Shown piece after piece: positions 9,260 through 18,721 of a DNA stretch of 64,000 nucleotides. Below the pieces are notes generated by a model. The model did no database searches. It was not told the DNA's origin and saw only the letters and a program-made list of their open reading frames with translations. The number at the start of each line of letters is the position of its first letter. Within the stretch, counting starts at the first letter, position 1. The position numbers and the translations under genes are program-made. The stretch lies in NCBI GenBank assembly GCA_963743015.1, contig CAVUOD010000007.1:124001-188000 (forward strand), in the 5' to 3' direction. This DNA is from CAVSRC01 sp963743015 (lineage in GTDB: Bacteria > Pseudomonadota > Alphaproteobacteria > Rhizobiales > Kaistiaceae).

Positions 9260-10987
9260 TCAATTGGACACCAGCAAGGCTTCGACCCCCTCGTCCTTGC
9301 GTGGCTCGACCCCGAGCAACGCCGCCGAACGGCGGATAACCGCGCCGACGGTCGGAGCCGCATTGGAACCCGCCGTTGTGCCGCCACCCTCTTTCGCCCG
9401 TTGCGGATCGTCAAGCACAACGAGCACGACGTATTGCGGGTTGTCGATCGGGAAGGCAGCCAGGAAAGAATTCAGCCTCTGTGTGTTGGAATAACGGCCG
9501 TTGACGACTTTTTGTGCCGTGCCGGTCTTGCCGCCGACCATATAGCCCGGCACCGCGGCGTTGCGGCCGGAGCCCTTGAGGACGTTGAGGCGGAACAGGT
9601 AGCGCAGGTCCTGGCTGACTTCCGGCTTGATGATCTGGGTCGCCATGGCCCTCGCCTGTGCCGCATCGCGCGGCTCGAAGGTCGGCGGGATGAGCCAGCC
9701 GCCATTGACCAGCGCCGCGTCGGCCACCGCCGTCTGCATCGGGGTGACGGCGAGGCCCTGGCCGAAGGCGATGTTCATCGTCGTCAGGTCGGTCCAGCGC
9801 TTGGGCAGGATGGGCGAGGCCACTTCCGGCAGGTCGGTCTTCAGCTTGGTCGTCAGGCCGAAGCGCTTGAGATACTGCTGCATGCCCGGCGTGCCGACCT
9901 TCATCGCCATGTGGGCGGCACCGATGTTGGAGGAGTAGATGAACACCTCCGGCACGGTGAGCGGACGGTACTTGCCGTGGAAATCATGGATGGTGAAGCC
10001 GCCGGCATGGATCGGGTGGCTGGCGTCGATGACGTCGCTCATCTTCACCGCGCCGCTGTCGAGCGCCGCAGCGAAGGTGAAGCTCTTGAACACCGAACCC
10101 AGCTCGTAGGCGCCGGCGGTCATGCGGTTGAGCCGGTCCGGCTTGAGCGCATTGACCGGATCGTTGGGGTTGTAGTCGGGCAGCGAGGCCATCGCCAGGA
10201 CTTCGCCGGTATGCGCGTTGAGCACGACGCCGGCAGCGCCGAGCGCGCTGAACTTGTCCATTGCCTTGGCCAGCTCGTCGCGCAGGATGTGCTGGACGCG
10301 GACATCGATCGACAGGCGCACCGGCTCGAGGTCGCCGCCGCGCGCGAAACCGGCCGCGTGCAGGTCGCCGAGCCCATGGTCGTCGATATATTTCTCCATG
10401 CCGGAGATGCCCTGGTTGTCGATATTGACCAGGCCGAGGATGTGCGAGGCCATCGGCCCGCCGGGATAGAAGCGGCGCTTCTCGGAGAGGAAGCCGATAC
10501 CGGGGATGCCGAGGGAGTGGATCTGACGCTGCTGCTCGGGCGTGATCTCGCGCTTGATCCAGGCGAAGCCGGCATTGGTCGACAGCCTGGCTCTGAGCGC
10601 CTTGGCATCAAGGTCGGGCAGAACGCTGGTGATCAGTTCGGTCGCCTCGTCGGGATCGAGGATGTTGCGCGGCTCGGCATACACCGACGACATGTTGATG
10701 TCGGTCGCCAGGATCTCGCCGTTGCGGTCGACGATGTCCGGACGGCTGGTGGCGATGGCGGCGTTGGGGTCGTAGCCGCGCCCGCCGACCGGCGTATCGA
10801 GGCCGAACATGACCAGCCGGCCGATGAGCGCGAGATAGGCCAGCGCAAAGACCACGACGACGACACGGATGCGCCGGCGCACCGGGTCGCCGGCGACCGC
10901 GACGGCCGGCCTGGGCGCGCTGCGGCTCACCGCCCGCATGACGCGCGGTTCCGAAATCGGGCCCAGCTGCTGCTCAATCGCGGACAT
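9260..10987 (-). CDS. ftsI: Peptidoglycan D,D-transpeptidase FtsI (PBP3)
   Basis: Bitopic membrane transpeptidase cross-linking septal peptidoglycan, partner of FtsW. It has a cytoplasmic N-tail, one transmembrane helix at about residues 41-62, a PBP dimerisation domain from about 75 to 240 and a transpeptidase domain after it. Catalytic motifs are all present: S298-V-F-K301, S352-S-N354 and K487-T-G-T490. At 575 residues it has the usual class B PBP length. It starts 33 bases after ftsL and is followed 58 bases later by murE. Confidence 0.96.
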   Translation of the reverse strand: MSAIEQQLGPISEPRVMRAVSRSAPRPAVAVAGDPVRRRIRVVVVVFALAYLALIGRLVMFGLDTPVGGRGYDPNAAIATSRPDIVDRNGEILATDINMSSVYAEPRNILDPDEATELITSVLPDLDAKALRARLSTNAGFAWIKREITPEQQRQIHSLGIPGIGFLSEKRRFYPGGPMASHILGLVNIDNQGISGMEKYIDDHGLGDLHAAGFARGGDLEPVRLSIDVRVQHILRDELAKAMDKFSALGAAGVVLNAHTGEVLAMASLPDYNPNDPVNALKPDRLNRMTAGAYELGSVFKSFTFAAALDSGAVKMSDVIDASHPIHAGGFTIHDFHGKYRPLTVPEVFIYSSNIGAAHMAMKVGTPGMQQYLKRFGLTTKLKTDLPEVASPILPKRWTDLTTMNIAFGQGLAVTPMQTAVADAALVNGGWLIPPTFEPRDAAQARAMATQIIKPEVSQDLRYLFRLNVLKGSGRNAAVPGYMVGGKTGTAQKVVNGRYSNTQRLNSFLAAFPIDNPQYVVLVVLDDPQRAKEGGGTTAGSNAAPTVGAVIRRSAALLGVEPRKDEGVEALLVSN

Positions 10988-11020
10988 CGGATATGCCGTT
11001 CGCCTCCCTGTCTGACCGGC

Positions 11021-11377
11021 CTAGCGGATCTGCATCGGCGCCTGCGCCGCGATGCGCGCCAGTCTTTCGGCCGCCTTGTCGTCGATGGTGACCGGCTTCA
11101 GCGGGATCTCGTCGATGGTGGCGATCTGATCCGGCGAGAACGGCTGGAGCTGGAAGTGATCGGCGTATTTCTCGATCGTCGCCTGCAGGCGCGCCGGCTG
11201 CGTCAGCATGCTCCACTCGGCCTTGAGCAGGACGATCTCGTCCTTCTCCTTGGCGATCTTGCTTTGCAGCGTGGCCACCCGATCGGCGGCAAGTTCCGCC
11301 TTGTGCTTCATGTCATAGGTGACCGCCGCGCCGACGATCATCGCGGCCAGCAGGATCAGGTTGATGATGCGACCCAT
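11021..11377 (-). CDS. ftsL: Cell division protein FtsL-like
   Basis: Small bitopic protein of 118 residues: a very short N-terminus, one transmembrane helix at about residues 4-21, then a heptad-like coiled coil from about 25 to 70 (KAELAADRVATLQSKIAKE). This architecture and the position between rsmH and ftsI identify it as FtsL, which with FtsB and FtsQ activates FtsWI. Primary sequence of this family is poorly conserved, so the call leans on topology and gene order. The start is 3 bases after the rsmH stop. Confidence 0.88.
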   Translation of the reverse strand: MGRIINLILLAAMIVGAAVTYDMKHKAELAADRVATLQSKIAKEKDEIVLLKAEWSMLTQPARLQATIEKYADHFQLQPFSPDQIATIDEIPLKPVTIDDKAAERLARIAAQAPMQIR

Positions 11378-11380
11378 GGT

Positions 11381-12418
11381 TCACTTTTCCCCATCGAATG
11401 CCGGCAAAGCGGGCACGCCAAGCGCAGCCTTGTCGAGCGGCCGCGCCGGTGCCGCGGTTCGCGCCGCCGCCCTCAGGCGGGCCGAGCGGGCGCGCGGATT
11501 GGCGGCGATCTCCGCCGGGCCCGGGCTCACCACGCCGCGCGCCAGCAGGGTGAAGGTCGGCTCGGCCACCGCCACATCCGGACGATGCCGCGAGCCGCCG
11601 CTCTTGCTTGCCGAGCGATCGGCGAGGAATCGTTTGACGATGCGGTCCTCGAGCGAATGGAAGGAGACGACGACCAGCCGCCCGCCTTCGGCAAGCACGC
11701 GTTCGGAGGCGGCAAGCGCCTCGGCCAGCTCGTCCAGCTCGCGATTGACGAAGATGCGCAGCGCCTGAAAGGTGCGCGTCGCCGGATGGATGGCGGCATC
11801 GCGCCGGCCGCCGACGGCACGCCCGACGATATTGGCGAGTTCGACCGTACCGGTGAGCGGCTTCTCCGCCCGTGCCTTCTCGATGGCCCGCACCACGGCG
11901 CGCGCCTTCTTCTCTTCGCCGAGCACGGCGATGACCCGCGCCAGATCTCGCGCTTCCATGTGGTTGACGACATCGGCCGCGGTCGGACCTTCGCCACCCA
12001 TGCGCATGTCGAGCGGGCCTTCGCCGCGGAAGGAGAAGCCGCGCGCCGCCGTATCCACCTGCATGGAGGAGACGCCGATATCGAGCACGACGCCATCGAC
12101 GCGCTCGCGGCCATGGGCGCGGGCGATCTCGTCAAGCGCGGAGAAACGGCCTTCGACCAGCGTCAGCCGGCCGGCCGCGGCGCGCGCGCGTTCGCCACCG
12201 GCGGCGATGGCGGTCGGGTCGCGGTCGATGGCGATGACATCGGCGCCGCGGGCAAGAAGGGCGGCCGAATAGCCGCCCGCTCCGAAGGTGCCGTCAATGA
12301 AAGTGCCATCGGCGCCGGGCGCGAGGAAGTGAACAACCTCCTCAACCATCACAGGGACATGGCGGGCCAGTCCGCCAGCGGCGTCGGTCGCGTCAACGCC
12401 GCTGCCCGCCGTATTCAT
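11381..12418 (-). CDS. rsmH: 16S rRNA m4C1402 methyltransferase RsmH (MraW)
   Basis: SAM-dependent methyltransferase modifying N4 of C1402 in the ribosomal P-site of 16S rRNA. It shows RHVPVMVEEVVHFL at the start, the SAM-binding loop DGTFGAGGYSAALL near residue 42, DIGVSSMQVDTAARGFSF near 115, MRMG near 140 and VVSFHSLEDRIVKRFL near 255. ATG 12418 gives 345 residues and overlaps the mraZ stop by four bases (ATGA). A longer in-frame extension upstream would run through mraZ in another frame and is not supported. Confidence 0.96.
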   Translation of the reverse strand: MNTAGSGVDATDAAGGLARHVPVMVEEVVHFLAPGADGTFIDGTFGAGGYSAALLARGADVIAIDRDPTAIAAGGERARAAAGRLTLVEGRFSALDEIARAHGRERVDGVVLDIGVSSMQVDTAARGFSFRGEGPLDMRMGGEGPTAADVVNHMEARDLARVIAVLGEEKKARAVVRAIEKARAEKPLTGTVELANIVGRAVGGRRDAAIHPATRTFQALRIFVNRELDELAEALAASERVLAEGGRLVVVSFHSLEDRIVKRFLADRSASKSGGSRHRPDVAVAEPTFTLLARGVVSPGPAEIAANPRARSARLRAAARTAAPARPLDKAALGVPALPAFDGEK

Positions 12419-12897
12419 TCCCCAGTCCTCTGATGTGCGCCCGTCGCGCGATGGCCTGGTGCCAGGCGTTTTCGCAGGTCGCGCAACCGGTTCTTTGCCT
12501 CTTCCCGGTATGCTGCGAAACGCTCCGGCTCCCAGATCTGAAACTTGTAGCCCTGGCCGACGAAGGTGACCCGGTCGCCGATGCCGGCATGGGCCTTGAT
12601 CGTGTCGGTCAGCACGACGCGGCCATCCTGGTCTATTCTGAGGATCTCGCTGTCGCCGATCAGCGTCGTCGACAGGAGCTCGTGATCCTCGGAGAAAGGC
12701 TCGAAATTCGAGATGCTTGCGCCGATCACCTGACGCAGACGGTTGCCCCCGGCATCGATCGCCTGCTGGTCGAGGGTCGGACAGCAATAGAGACCGTCGA
12801 ATCCGTCCACCGCCAGCACGGCCCGGAACGGCGCCGGAATCGACACGCGACCCTTGGCGTCCAGCCGGTTCGTGAAGGTGGAAACGAACTCGTCCAT
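12415..12897 (-). CDS. mraZ: Transcriptional regulator MraZ
   Basis: DNA-binding regulator of the dcw cluster with two SpoVT/AbrB-like swapped-hairpin domains. The first repeat includes FTNRLDAKGRVSIPAPFR near residues 7-24 and the second DQDGRVVLTDTIKAHAGI near 80-97, each with the conserved D-x-x-GR core. ATG 12897 (MDEFVSTFTNR) gives 160 residues; an upstream start would add an unrelated arginine-rich tail. It is the first gene of the cluster. GGG boxes about 150-185 bases upstream may be its operator. Confidence 0.95.
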   Translation of the reverse strand: MDEFVSTFTNRLDAKGRVSIPAPFRAVLAVDGFDGLYCCPTLDQQAIDAGGNRLRQVIGASISNFEPFSEDHELLSTTLIGDSEILRIDQDGRVVLTDTIKAHAGIGDRVTFVGQGYKFQIWEPERFAAYREEAKNRLRDLRKRLAPGHRATGAHQRTGE

Positions 12898-13048
12898 CGC
12901 CCTCGCCCGTCTCACCCGGCAGGCACAGGCACCCGCCGGTCGTGTCATCCCGGGAGAACCGGCGATAAGCCGGCCGGAAAGCCTTGGCGCGCTTCACGAT
13001 GACCCCCGCGCTGTCGGCCGGTTGACCGGCGACGCGCCGGCCTGCTTC

Positions 13049-13083
13049 CGGGATTTCATGGGATATCATGGGATTTCGCGGGC
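13049..13083. promoter_or_regulatory. Four 10-bp-spaced (T/C)GGG boxes, candidate MraZ operator
   Basis: On the plus strand boxes begin at 13049 (CGGGA), 13059 (TGGGA), 13069 (TGGGA) and 13079 (CGGGC), exactly 10 bases apart, separated by TTTCA, TATCA and TTTCG. MraZ of E. coli is known to bind direct TGGGN repeats with 5-base spacers, so spacing and sequence both fit. The boxes lie 152-186 bases upstream of the mraZ start and read on the strand opposite to transcription. Binding itself is inference. Confidence 0.7.
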
Positions 13084-13318
13084 CGTCAAGGAAAGCGCTG
13101 GGTTTCGGTTGCGACCGGCGACACGGGCGCACCTCATTCAGCAACGGTTAGGCTTAAGAAACGGTTCAGACGAGCGCGGCCGGCGCTGAAGGAGACAGGG
13201 CGTGGCTTTGGCGCGACGTTTTCTGACGTGGCATAGTCATCTATGTTTCACCCAAGTGACATGCAGCGCCGCTAACAAGCGCCTCGGGCGACATCACACC
13301 AAGCCGGGAATCCTCTCG

Positions 13319-14943
13319 ATGGTCCGACATTTCCGACATGCCGCGCTGACCGGCGTCAGCGCGGTCGCTCTTGCTTTCGCCGCCCAGGCCGCCGGCGCCG
13401 CCCCCCTGTCGACCGCAACGCCGATCAAGCACCTGGTCGTGATCTTCCAGGAGAACGTCTCCTTCGATCACTACTTCGCCACCTATCCGAAGGCGACCAA
13501 CCCCGATGGCGAGCCGGCCTTCAGCGCCGCCGCGAATACGCCGACCGACATCGACACGCTGGCCAAGGCCGGCCTGCTCGAAAACAACCCCAACAAGACC
13601 AATGCCGACAACGGCGCCGACGCGGCCGCTCCCTTCCGCCTCGACCGCACCCAGGCCGGCACCGCCGACCAGAACCACGGCTACACCGCCGAGCAGGCCG
13701 CCTATAACAACTTCAAGATGGACCTCTTCCCGAAGTTCACGGGCAAGGGCACCAAGGGCGGCGCCGGCGCCTTCGGCTCGAAGGGCCTGGTGATGGGCTA
13801 CTACGACGGCAACACCGTCACCGCGCTGTGGAACTACGCCCAGCACTTCGCCATGAGCGACAATTCCTATTCGACCACCTTCGGGCCGTCGACGCCGGGC
13901 GCCATCAACCTGGTCTCGGGTCAGACCAACGGCATGATCCTGCCGAAGGGCTACACTCTGGAGAAGGACGGCACCTATGACGGCGGCCGTGTCGTTCCCG
14001 ACGGCCACGGCAACTGGACGATGATCAGCGACCTCGACCCGACCGGCGACGTCTGCTCCAATCCGAAGTACCCGACGGCGCTGATGGCCGGCAGGAACAT
14101 CGGCGACCTGCTCAACGCCAAGGGCATCAGCTGGGGCTTCTTCGAGGGCGGCTTCGACCTGACGGCCACCAATGCCGACGGCTCGACCGGCTGCGCCCGC
14201 TCGACCACCTCGCCCTACATCAATGCCAAGAGCAAGGACTACATCCCGCACCACCAGCCGTTCCAGTATTACCTGTCGACGGCCAACCTGCAGCATGTCC
14301 GGCCGAGCTCGGTCGCGGCCATCGGCACCGCCAACGACGGCGGCGCCAACCACCAGTACGACATGACCGATTTCTGGGCGGCCCTCCAGGCGGGCAACTT
14401 CCCGGCAGTCAGCTTCCTCAAGGCGCCGGCCTACCAGGACGGCCACGCCGGCTATTCCGACCCGCTCGACGAGCAGACTTCGTCGTCGACGCGGTCAACA
14501 GGATCGAGCAGACGCCGGACTGGAAGTCGACGGCCATCGTCATCCTCTACGATGATTCCGACGGCTGGTACGACCACGCCCACGCCATCGTGAACCCGTC
14601 CAACATCCCGGTGGCCGGCTACGACGTGCTGAACGGCGACGCCTGCTCCAACGGCACCCCGCTCGCCGGCATCGACGGCGTGCCGGTCGAGGGCCGCTGC
14701 GGCTACGGCACCCGCCAGCCGCTGCTGGTCGTGTCGCCCTATGCCAAGGTCAACTATGTCGACCACACCCTGACCGACCAGAGCTCGGTGACCCGCTTCA
14801 TCGAGGACAACTGGCTGGGCGGCGAGCGTATCGGCCAGGGCTCGTTCGATGCCATCGCCGGCACGCTCGACCCCATGTTCGACTGGAAGGCCTCGACCCC
14901 GGCCCTGATGCTCGACGCCAAGACCGGCGAAGCCAAGAGCTGA
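13319..14943 (+). CDS. Exported phosphoesterase (phospholipase C / acid phosphatase family), frame broken near 14477
   Basis: Member of the phosphoesterase family (PF04185) of phospholipase C and AcpA-type acid phosphatases, expected in the periplasm. ATG 13319 gives a signal peptide (MVRHFRHAALTGVSAVALAF, cleavage after AAGA), then the metal-site motif HLVVIFQENVSFDHYFATYP, with STTFGPSTPGAINLVSG further on. After 14476 the frame changes; the continuation VNRIEQTPDWKSTAIVILYD and DSDGWYDHAHAIVNPS is the conserved second metal-binding block, followed by GYGTRQPLLVVSPYAK and VTRFIEDNW. Total about 541 residues. One lost base (…GAGCAGAC|TTCGTC) explains the break, so the gene is probably intact in the cell. 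The cytochrome peroxidase gene starts 11 bases later. Confidence 0.85.
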
Positions 14944-14954
14944 GGCCGACGCCC

Positions 14955-16312
14955 ATGAAGCGGCATGCTTTCGGGCCTGCCGTGCAGTCAGTCGCGCTCG
15001 CGGGCCTGGTGCTCGCGGGCGCGGCCCTGCTGCCGGCTCATCGCCTCGTCGCGGCCGCACCAGCGGTGACGGTCGCCAGGACGCCGCCGCTGAGCGCCGT
15101 TGCCGAACTCGGCCGCACGCTGTTCTTCGATCCGACGCTGTCGGCCTCGGGCACCATGTCCTGCGCCGTCTGCCACGACCCCGACCACCATTATGCGCCG
15201 GCCAACGATCTGGCGGTGCAGCTGGGCGGAGCCGACCGCGACCGGCCGGGTCTCAGGGCCACGCCGAGCCTCGCCTACAAGGTCCTCACCCCGCCCTTCG
15301 AGATCGGGCCGGAGACCGCGACCTCCGACCTCAACGAGACCTCGCCCATGGCCGAAGTCGCGGCGGTCGCCGCCGGCAATGCCGCCGACACCAGATCGCT
15401 GCTCACCGCGGCCACCCACAACCGCGCACCCAAGTCCGGCAACGGCAACGACATCGTGCCGGAGGGCGGCATGTTCTGGGACGGGCGCGCCGACACGCTT
15501 CAGGAGCAGGTGCTCGGGCCGCTCTATTCGCCCTTCGAGATGGCCACCAACCAGCACGCGCTCTACCAGGCGCTCAAGGCCGGCTACGGGCCGGCCATCG
15601 CCGCGCTGTTCGGCAGAAGCGTGCTTGCCGACGAAGCGGCAACTGTCAACGAAGCCGGCTTCGCCCTGGCGCGCTTCGAGACGGAAGACCCCTCCTTCCA
15701 CCCCTTCACCAGCAAATACGACTTCTACCTCAAGGGCGAGGCCACGCTGACCCCGGCGGAAGCGCGCGGGCTAAAACTCTTCGACGATCCGAAGAAGGGC
15801 AATTGCGCCGCCTGCCATCTCGACAAGCCCGGCGCCGACGGCACACCGCCGGTCTTCACCGATTACGAATATGAAGCGCTTGGCGTGCCGCGCAATCCGG
15901 CGATCCCCGCCAATGCCGACCCGCGTTTCTTCGATCTCGGCGTGTGCGGACCGCTGCGCGACGACGTCTACGCCAAGCAGGCGGCCAATTGCGGTCTGTT
16001 CAAGACACCGACGCTGCGCAACGTCGCCACGCGCCATGCCTTCTTCCACAAGGCGTCTACACGACACTGCGGGACGTGGTGCGCTTCTACATGCTGCGCG
16101 AGACCCAGCCGGAGAAGATCTATCCGCGCGCCGCCGACGGCAGGATCGAGAAATACGACGACCTGCCGCCGCGCTATCGCGGCAATGTCGACGTCGTCGA
16201 TCCGCCTTTCGACCGCAGGCGCGGCGACCAGCCGGCGCTCAGCGACGCCGAGATCGCCGACCTGGTGGCCTTTCTCGGCACGCTAACCGACGGTTACAGG
16301 CCGGGTGGCTGA
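14955..16312 (+). CDS. Di-haem cytochrome c peroxidase (MauG/CcpA family), frame broken near 16052
   Basis: Periplasmic di-haem protein that reduces hydrogen peroxide or oxidises a protein partner. It has a signal segment (residues 1-35), a first haem motif C70-AVC-H74 in GTMSCAVCHDPDHHYAP, and a second C-AAC-H at about residues 284-288 (GNCAACHLDKPG). Conserved blocks include MFWDGRADTLQEQVLGPL and FKTPTLRNVATRHAFFH. At about 16052 the frame slips; the expected continuation GVYTTLRDVVRFYMLRE and LSDAEIADLVAFLGTLTDG is in the next frame. A lost C in CACAACGGC would restore it. It sits directly behind the phosphoesterase, so the two are probably co-transcribed. Confidence 0.88.
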
Positions 16313-16341
16313 CGCCACCTTCGCGACAGAAACCTCCGCAT

Positions 16342-16475
16342 CTCTCCTCCCCCTTGCGGCAGGGCGATCGGTCGGCGAAGCCAACCGGCTGGTGGTCATG
16401 CACCAGGACGATGGCGACCCCTCCCCGCCGCTGCGCGGCGACCCTCCCCTTTCAGGGGAGGGAGAAGGAGCCTGA
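16342..16475. repeat. Dispersed palindromic repeat, copy 1
   Basis: About 130 bases made of short dyads, with blocks shared in the same order with 21003-21133: TCTCCTCCCCCT, GGCGAAGCCAACCGG, GGTCATG, GACCCCTCCCCG, CGACCCTCCCCTTTCAGGGG and AGGGAGAAG. Here it lies between the peroxidase gene and the RNase P terminator. It looks like a REP/BIME-class intergenic element; no transposase is present. Confidence 0.8.
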
Positions 16476-16500
16476 AGCAAGTCTCGGCGCCGCGCGCCCT

Positions 16501-16540
16501 AAAATGGCGACGCCGCCGACCTTGCGGGTCGACGGCGCCT
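16501..16540 (-). terminator. Rho-independent terminator of rnpB
   Basis: Read on the minus strand, GCGCCGTCGACC, a CGCAA loop and GGTCGGCGGCGTC form a GC-rich stem with one wobble, followed within four bases by TTTT. It lies just past the 3' end of the RNase P RNA. Confidence 0.75.
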
Positions 16541-16548
16541 CAGATGAT

Positions 16549-16952
16549 GCCAGTTGGCCTGTAAGCCGGGTTCTGTATGGCGGGCTTGTGACCCGCGTGA
16601 CGGCCATTCCTCTGGAGGGCGCCCGTTGCCGGACGCCTCGTGCAACCTACCCGGACGGCTGGCCTGGAAACCTGCCGGGGCTCATCGCCCCACGCCGTCC
16701 CTATTCGGTTTTGCTCCCGGTGGGGTTTACCGTGCCGGTCCCGTTGCCGGTCCCGCGGTGGGCTCTTACCCCACCCTTTCACCCTTACCCGCCTTCACCC
16801 TTTCGAGCTTCGGCAGGCGGTTTGCTTTCTGTGGCACTTTCCCTGGGGTCGCCCCCGCCGGCCGTTAGCCGGCACCGTGTTTCCGTGGAGCCCGGACTTT
16901 CCTCCCCGGCGACCTTTCGGCCCTTGCCGGAGCGGCCGTCCGGCCGACTGAC
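16549..16952 (-). ncRNA. rnpB: RNase P RNA (class A)
   Basis: Catalytic RNA that matures the 5' ends of tRNAs. Read on the minus strand it has the universally conserved GAGGAAAGUCCGGGCUCC near the 5' end (CR I), the CR V element with ACAGAACCCGGCUUAC near the 3' end, and AGGGUGAAAGGGUGGGGUAAGAGCCC in between (quoted in parts: AGGGTGAAAGGGTGGGGTAA, then GAGCCC). The ends pair as P1: GTCAGTCGGCC (16952-16942) with GGCCAACTGGC (16559-16549), one mismatch. Length of about 404 nt is normal. Exact ends are good to a few bases. Confidence 0.95.
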
Positions 16953-17148
16953 CGGCCGGAGATGGCATTGCCGCCGCCGCCGGTCAAGGGCCTGGCGGCA
17001 GGGCCGCCACGTGTAACCGGGGTCACAGCACAACTCACCGCAGTGTGGCATGCCCGCGCCACACGATGCCGCCGGCATGGCGCCACCCCGACGCGTGGCC
17101 CGCGCGGCATCATTCCACGACAATCCGAACCTTTGGGGCGCGACACCC

Positions 17149-17937
17149 ATGCCAGTCCAACTTCGCATTGCGCTGTTCTTTGCGCTCGCCTGCCTCTTCA
17201 CCTGGTGGCCTTTCGCCATCGCCTATTTCCACGGCGGCGACGCGACCAATTTCGCCCTCGGCCCGCTGATCGCGGCGCCGATCGTCATCCTCGCAACCGA
17301 GGGCCGCGCCGGCCTGACCGCGTGGCTGAAACGCGTCGCGCGCTTCCGCGCGCCGCTGTGGGTCTATGCCGCGGCGTTTTTCGGCCCGCTCGGCATCGCG
17401 GCGCTGTCGACCATCTTCGCCATCGCCATCGGCACCCCGGCCGGCGCGCCGCCGACCTACGGCCTCGCCGACCTCGCCTTCTATCTCGGCATCGTACTCG
17501 TCGATGGTCCGCTGCCCGAGGAGGTCACCTTCCGCGGCCACGGCCAGCACGAGCTGCAGAAGACCATGCCGCCGCTCGCCGCCAGCCTGTGGATCGGCCT
17601 CGGCGTGGCGATCTGGCACCTGCCGCTGTTCATCTCAGGCCAGGATCCGTGGCTGATCGCCGTTGCGATCGTGGCGGTGAGCGTCGTCTACGCCTGGCTC
17701 TATGTCGCCGGCGGCAGCGTGTGGCCGGTGGTCATCGTCCACTTCACCCATAACTATCTCGGCGCCGGCTTCTTCCAGGAAATCTTCGCCGGCCCCGACC
17801 GCATGCCGTTCGTTGCCTTCCTGACCGCCATCTATGTCGCCTGGGCAGGCCTGATCGTGTGGCGGTTCGGCCCCCGGCTCGAGCGCAAGCCCGGGGCCGA
17901 CGGCGCGGCGTCGCTGGCGTGGCCGCAGACCGCCTGA
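17149..17937 (+). CDS. CPBP-family intramembrane glutamic endopeptidase
   Basis: Polytopic membrane protein of 262 residues with about eight hydrophobic segments and the Abi/CAAX (CPBP) protease motifs: E124-E125-xxx-R129 in LPEEVTFRGHGQ, a conserved histidine H157 in WHLPLF, and H198/H201/N202 in VHFTHN. These residues form the glutamate-histidine active site in the membrane in characterised members. ATG 17149 (MPVQLRIALFF) puts the first helix at the N-terminus; an in-frame start at 17050 would add a polar stretch without homology. Substrate unknown. It converges on the amidase gene. Confidence 0.85.
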   Translation: MPVQLRIALFFALACLFTWWPFAIAYFHGGDATNFALGPLIAAPIVILATEGRAGLTAWLKRVARFRAPLWVYAAAFFGPLGIAALSTIFAIAIGTPAGAPPTYGLADLAFYLGIVLVDGPLPEEVTFRGHGQHELQKTMPPLAASLWIGLGVAIWHLPLFISGQDPWLIAVAIVAVSVVYAWLYVAGGSVWPVVIVHFTHNYLGAGFFQEIFAGPDRMPFVAFLTAIYVAWAGLIVWRFGPRLERKPGADGAASLAWPQTA

Positions 17938-17957
17938 CAAATGGCTGTTTCGCCGCG

Positions 17958-18698
17958 CTAGCGAAGCGCGGCGGAGAGCCTGTCGAGGGTTGTGACGGTC
18001 GAGACGTCGGCGATGCCGTCGACCAGCGCCGGGCGGAAATGGCGCTGGAAGGCGCGCACCACCGCGGCGGTCTCATCGTCGAATTCGGATTCGCCGCCAA
18101 GGCGATAGCCGTAATTGCGGAATCGTTGCTTGAGGCTGGCGACCTCGGGGCCGCTGTCGCCGTGTTCGAGCTGCGGGCCGGCGGTGACCAGTTCCGGCAT
18201 GATCCAGTGGCCGATGCCGGCCGCATGGAGTTCGCCCCACGGAAACAGCTCGCCGGGATCCTTCTTGCGTGCAGGCGCCACGTCGGAATGGGCGAGCACG
18301 CGCTCGGGGGGTATCGGATGGCGGGCGAGGATGCCGCGGCAGAGCGCGATCACCGCCGCGATCTGCACATGCGGGAAGCCGCGATAGCCGAATTCGTGAC
18401 CGGGATTGGCGATCTCGACGCCGATCGAACGCGAATTGATGTCGGTCTCGCCGGCCCAGAACGCCGCACCGGCATGCCAGGCGCGCGCGTCTTCCTCGAC
18501 CATCTGAACGATGCGGCCATCCTCGCCGACGAGATAATGGGCGGAGACCTGGGAATCGGGACTGGTAAGCCAGGCCAGGGCGCCCTCCTCCGAGGCCATG
18601 CCGGTATAATGCAGAAGCAGGATATCGACCGGATGGGTGCCGACACGCTGCCCGTGATTGGGCGAGGGCCGCTGTTCGTAGGTCGGCTGCGTCGTCAT
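17958..18698 (-). CDS. N-acetylmuramoyl-L-alanine amidase with peptidoglycan-binding domain
   Basis: Zinc amidase (Amidase_2, AmpD/AmiD type) cleaving the MurNAc-L-Ala bond, used in cell-wall recycling. Visible zinc ligands are H30 (LLLHYTGM), H137 (VLAHSDVAP) and D147 (KKDPG), with the catalytic E95 in IGVEIANPG. Residues 175-245 form a PG_binding_1 domain (GDSGPEVASLKQRFRNYGY). There is no signal peptide, as in cytosolic AmpD-type enzymes, though the C-terminal binding domain is more like AmiD. The start lies 23 bases after the TerB-DnaJ gene, so the two probably share a transcript. Confidence 0.92.
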   Translation of the reverse strand: MTTQPTYEQRPSPNHGQRVGTHPVDILLLHYTGMASEEGALAWLTSPDSQVSAHYLVGEDGRIVQMVEEDARAWHAGAAFWAGETDINSRSIGVEIANPGHEFGYRGFPHVQIAAVIALCRGILARHPIPPERVLAHSDVAPARKKDPGELFPWGELHAAGIGHWIMPELVTAGPQLEHGDSGPEVASLKQRFRNYGYRLGGESEFDDETAAVVRAFQRHFRPALVDGIADVSTVTTLDRLSAALR

Positions 18699-18721
18699 GG
18701 TGTCGCCCCGTTTCGAACGGC

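Noticed and set aside
9107..12433. A 1108-codon open frame on the plus strand across ftsI, ftsL and rsmH
   Set aside because: It is antisense to three well-conserved genes and has only the arginine- and aspartate-rich composition produced by GC-rich third positions; no domain is visible.
13049..13083. Short direct repeats as a CRISPR array
   Set aside because: Unit length is 10 bases with no spacer diversity; the pattern fits an operator.
16554..16868. Protein-coding frames across 16550-16950
   Set aside because: The region is RNase P RNA, with its conserved core elements and P1 pairing on the minus strand.
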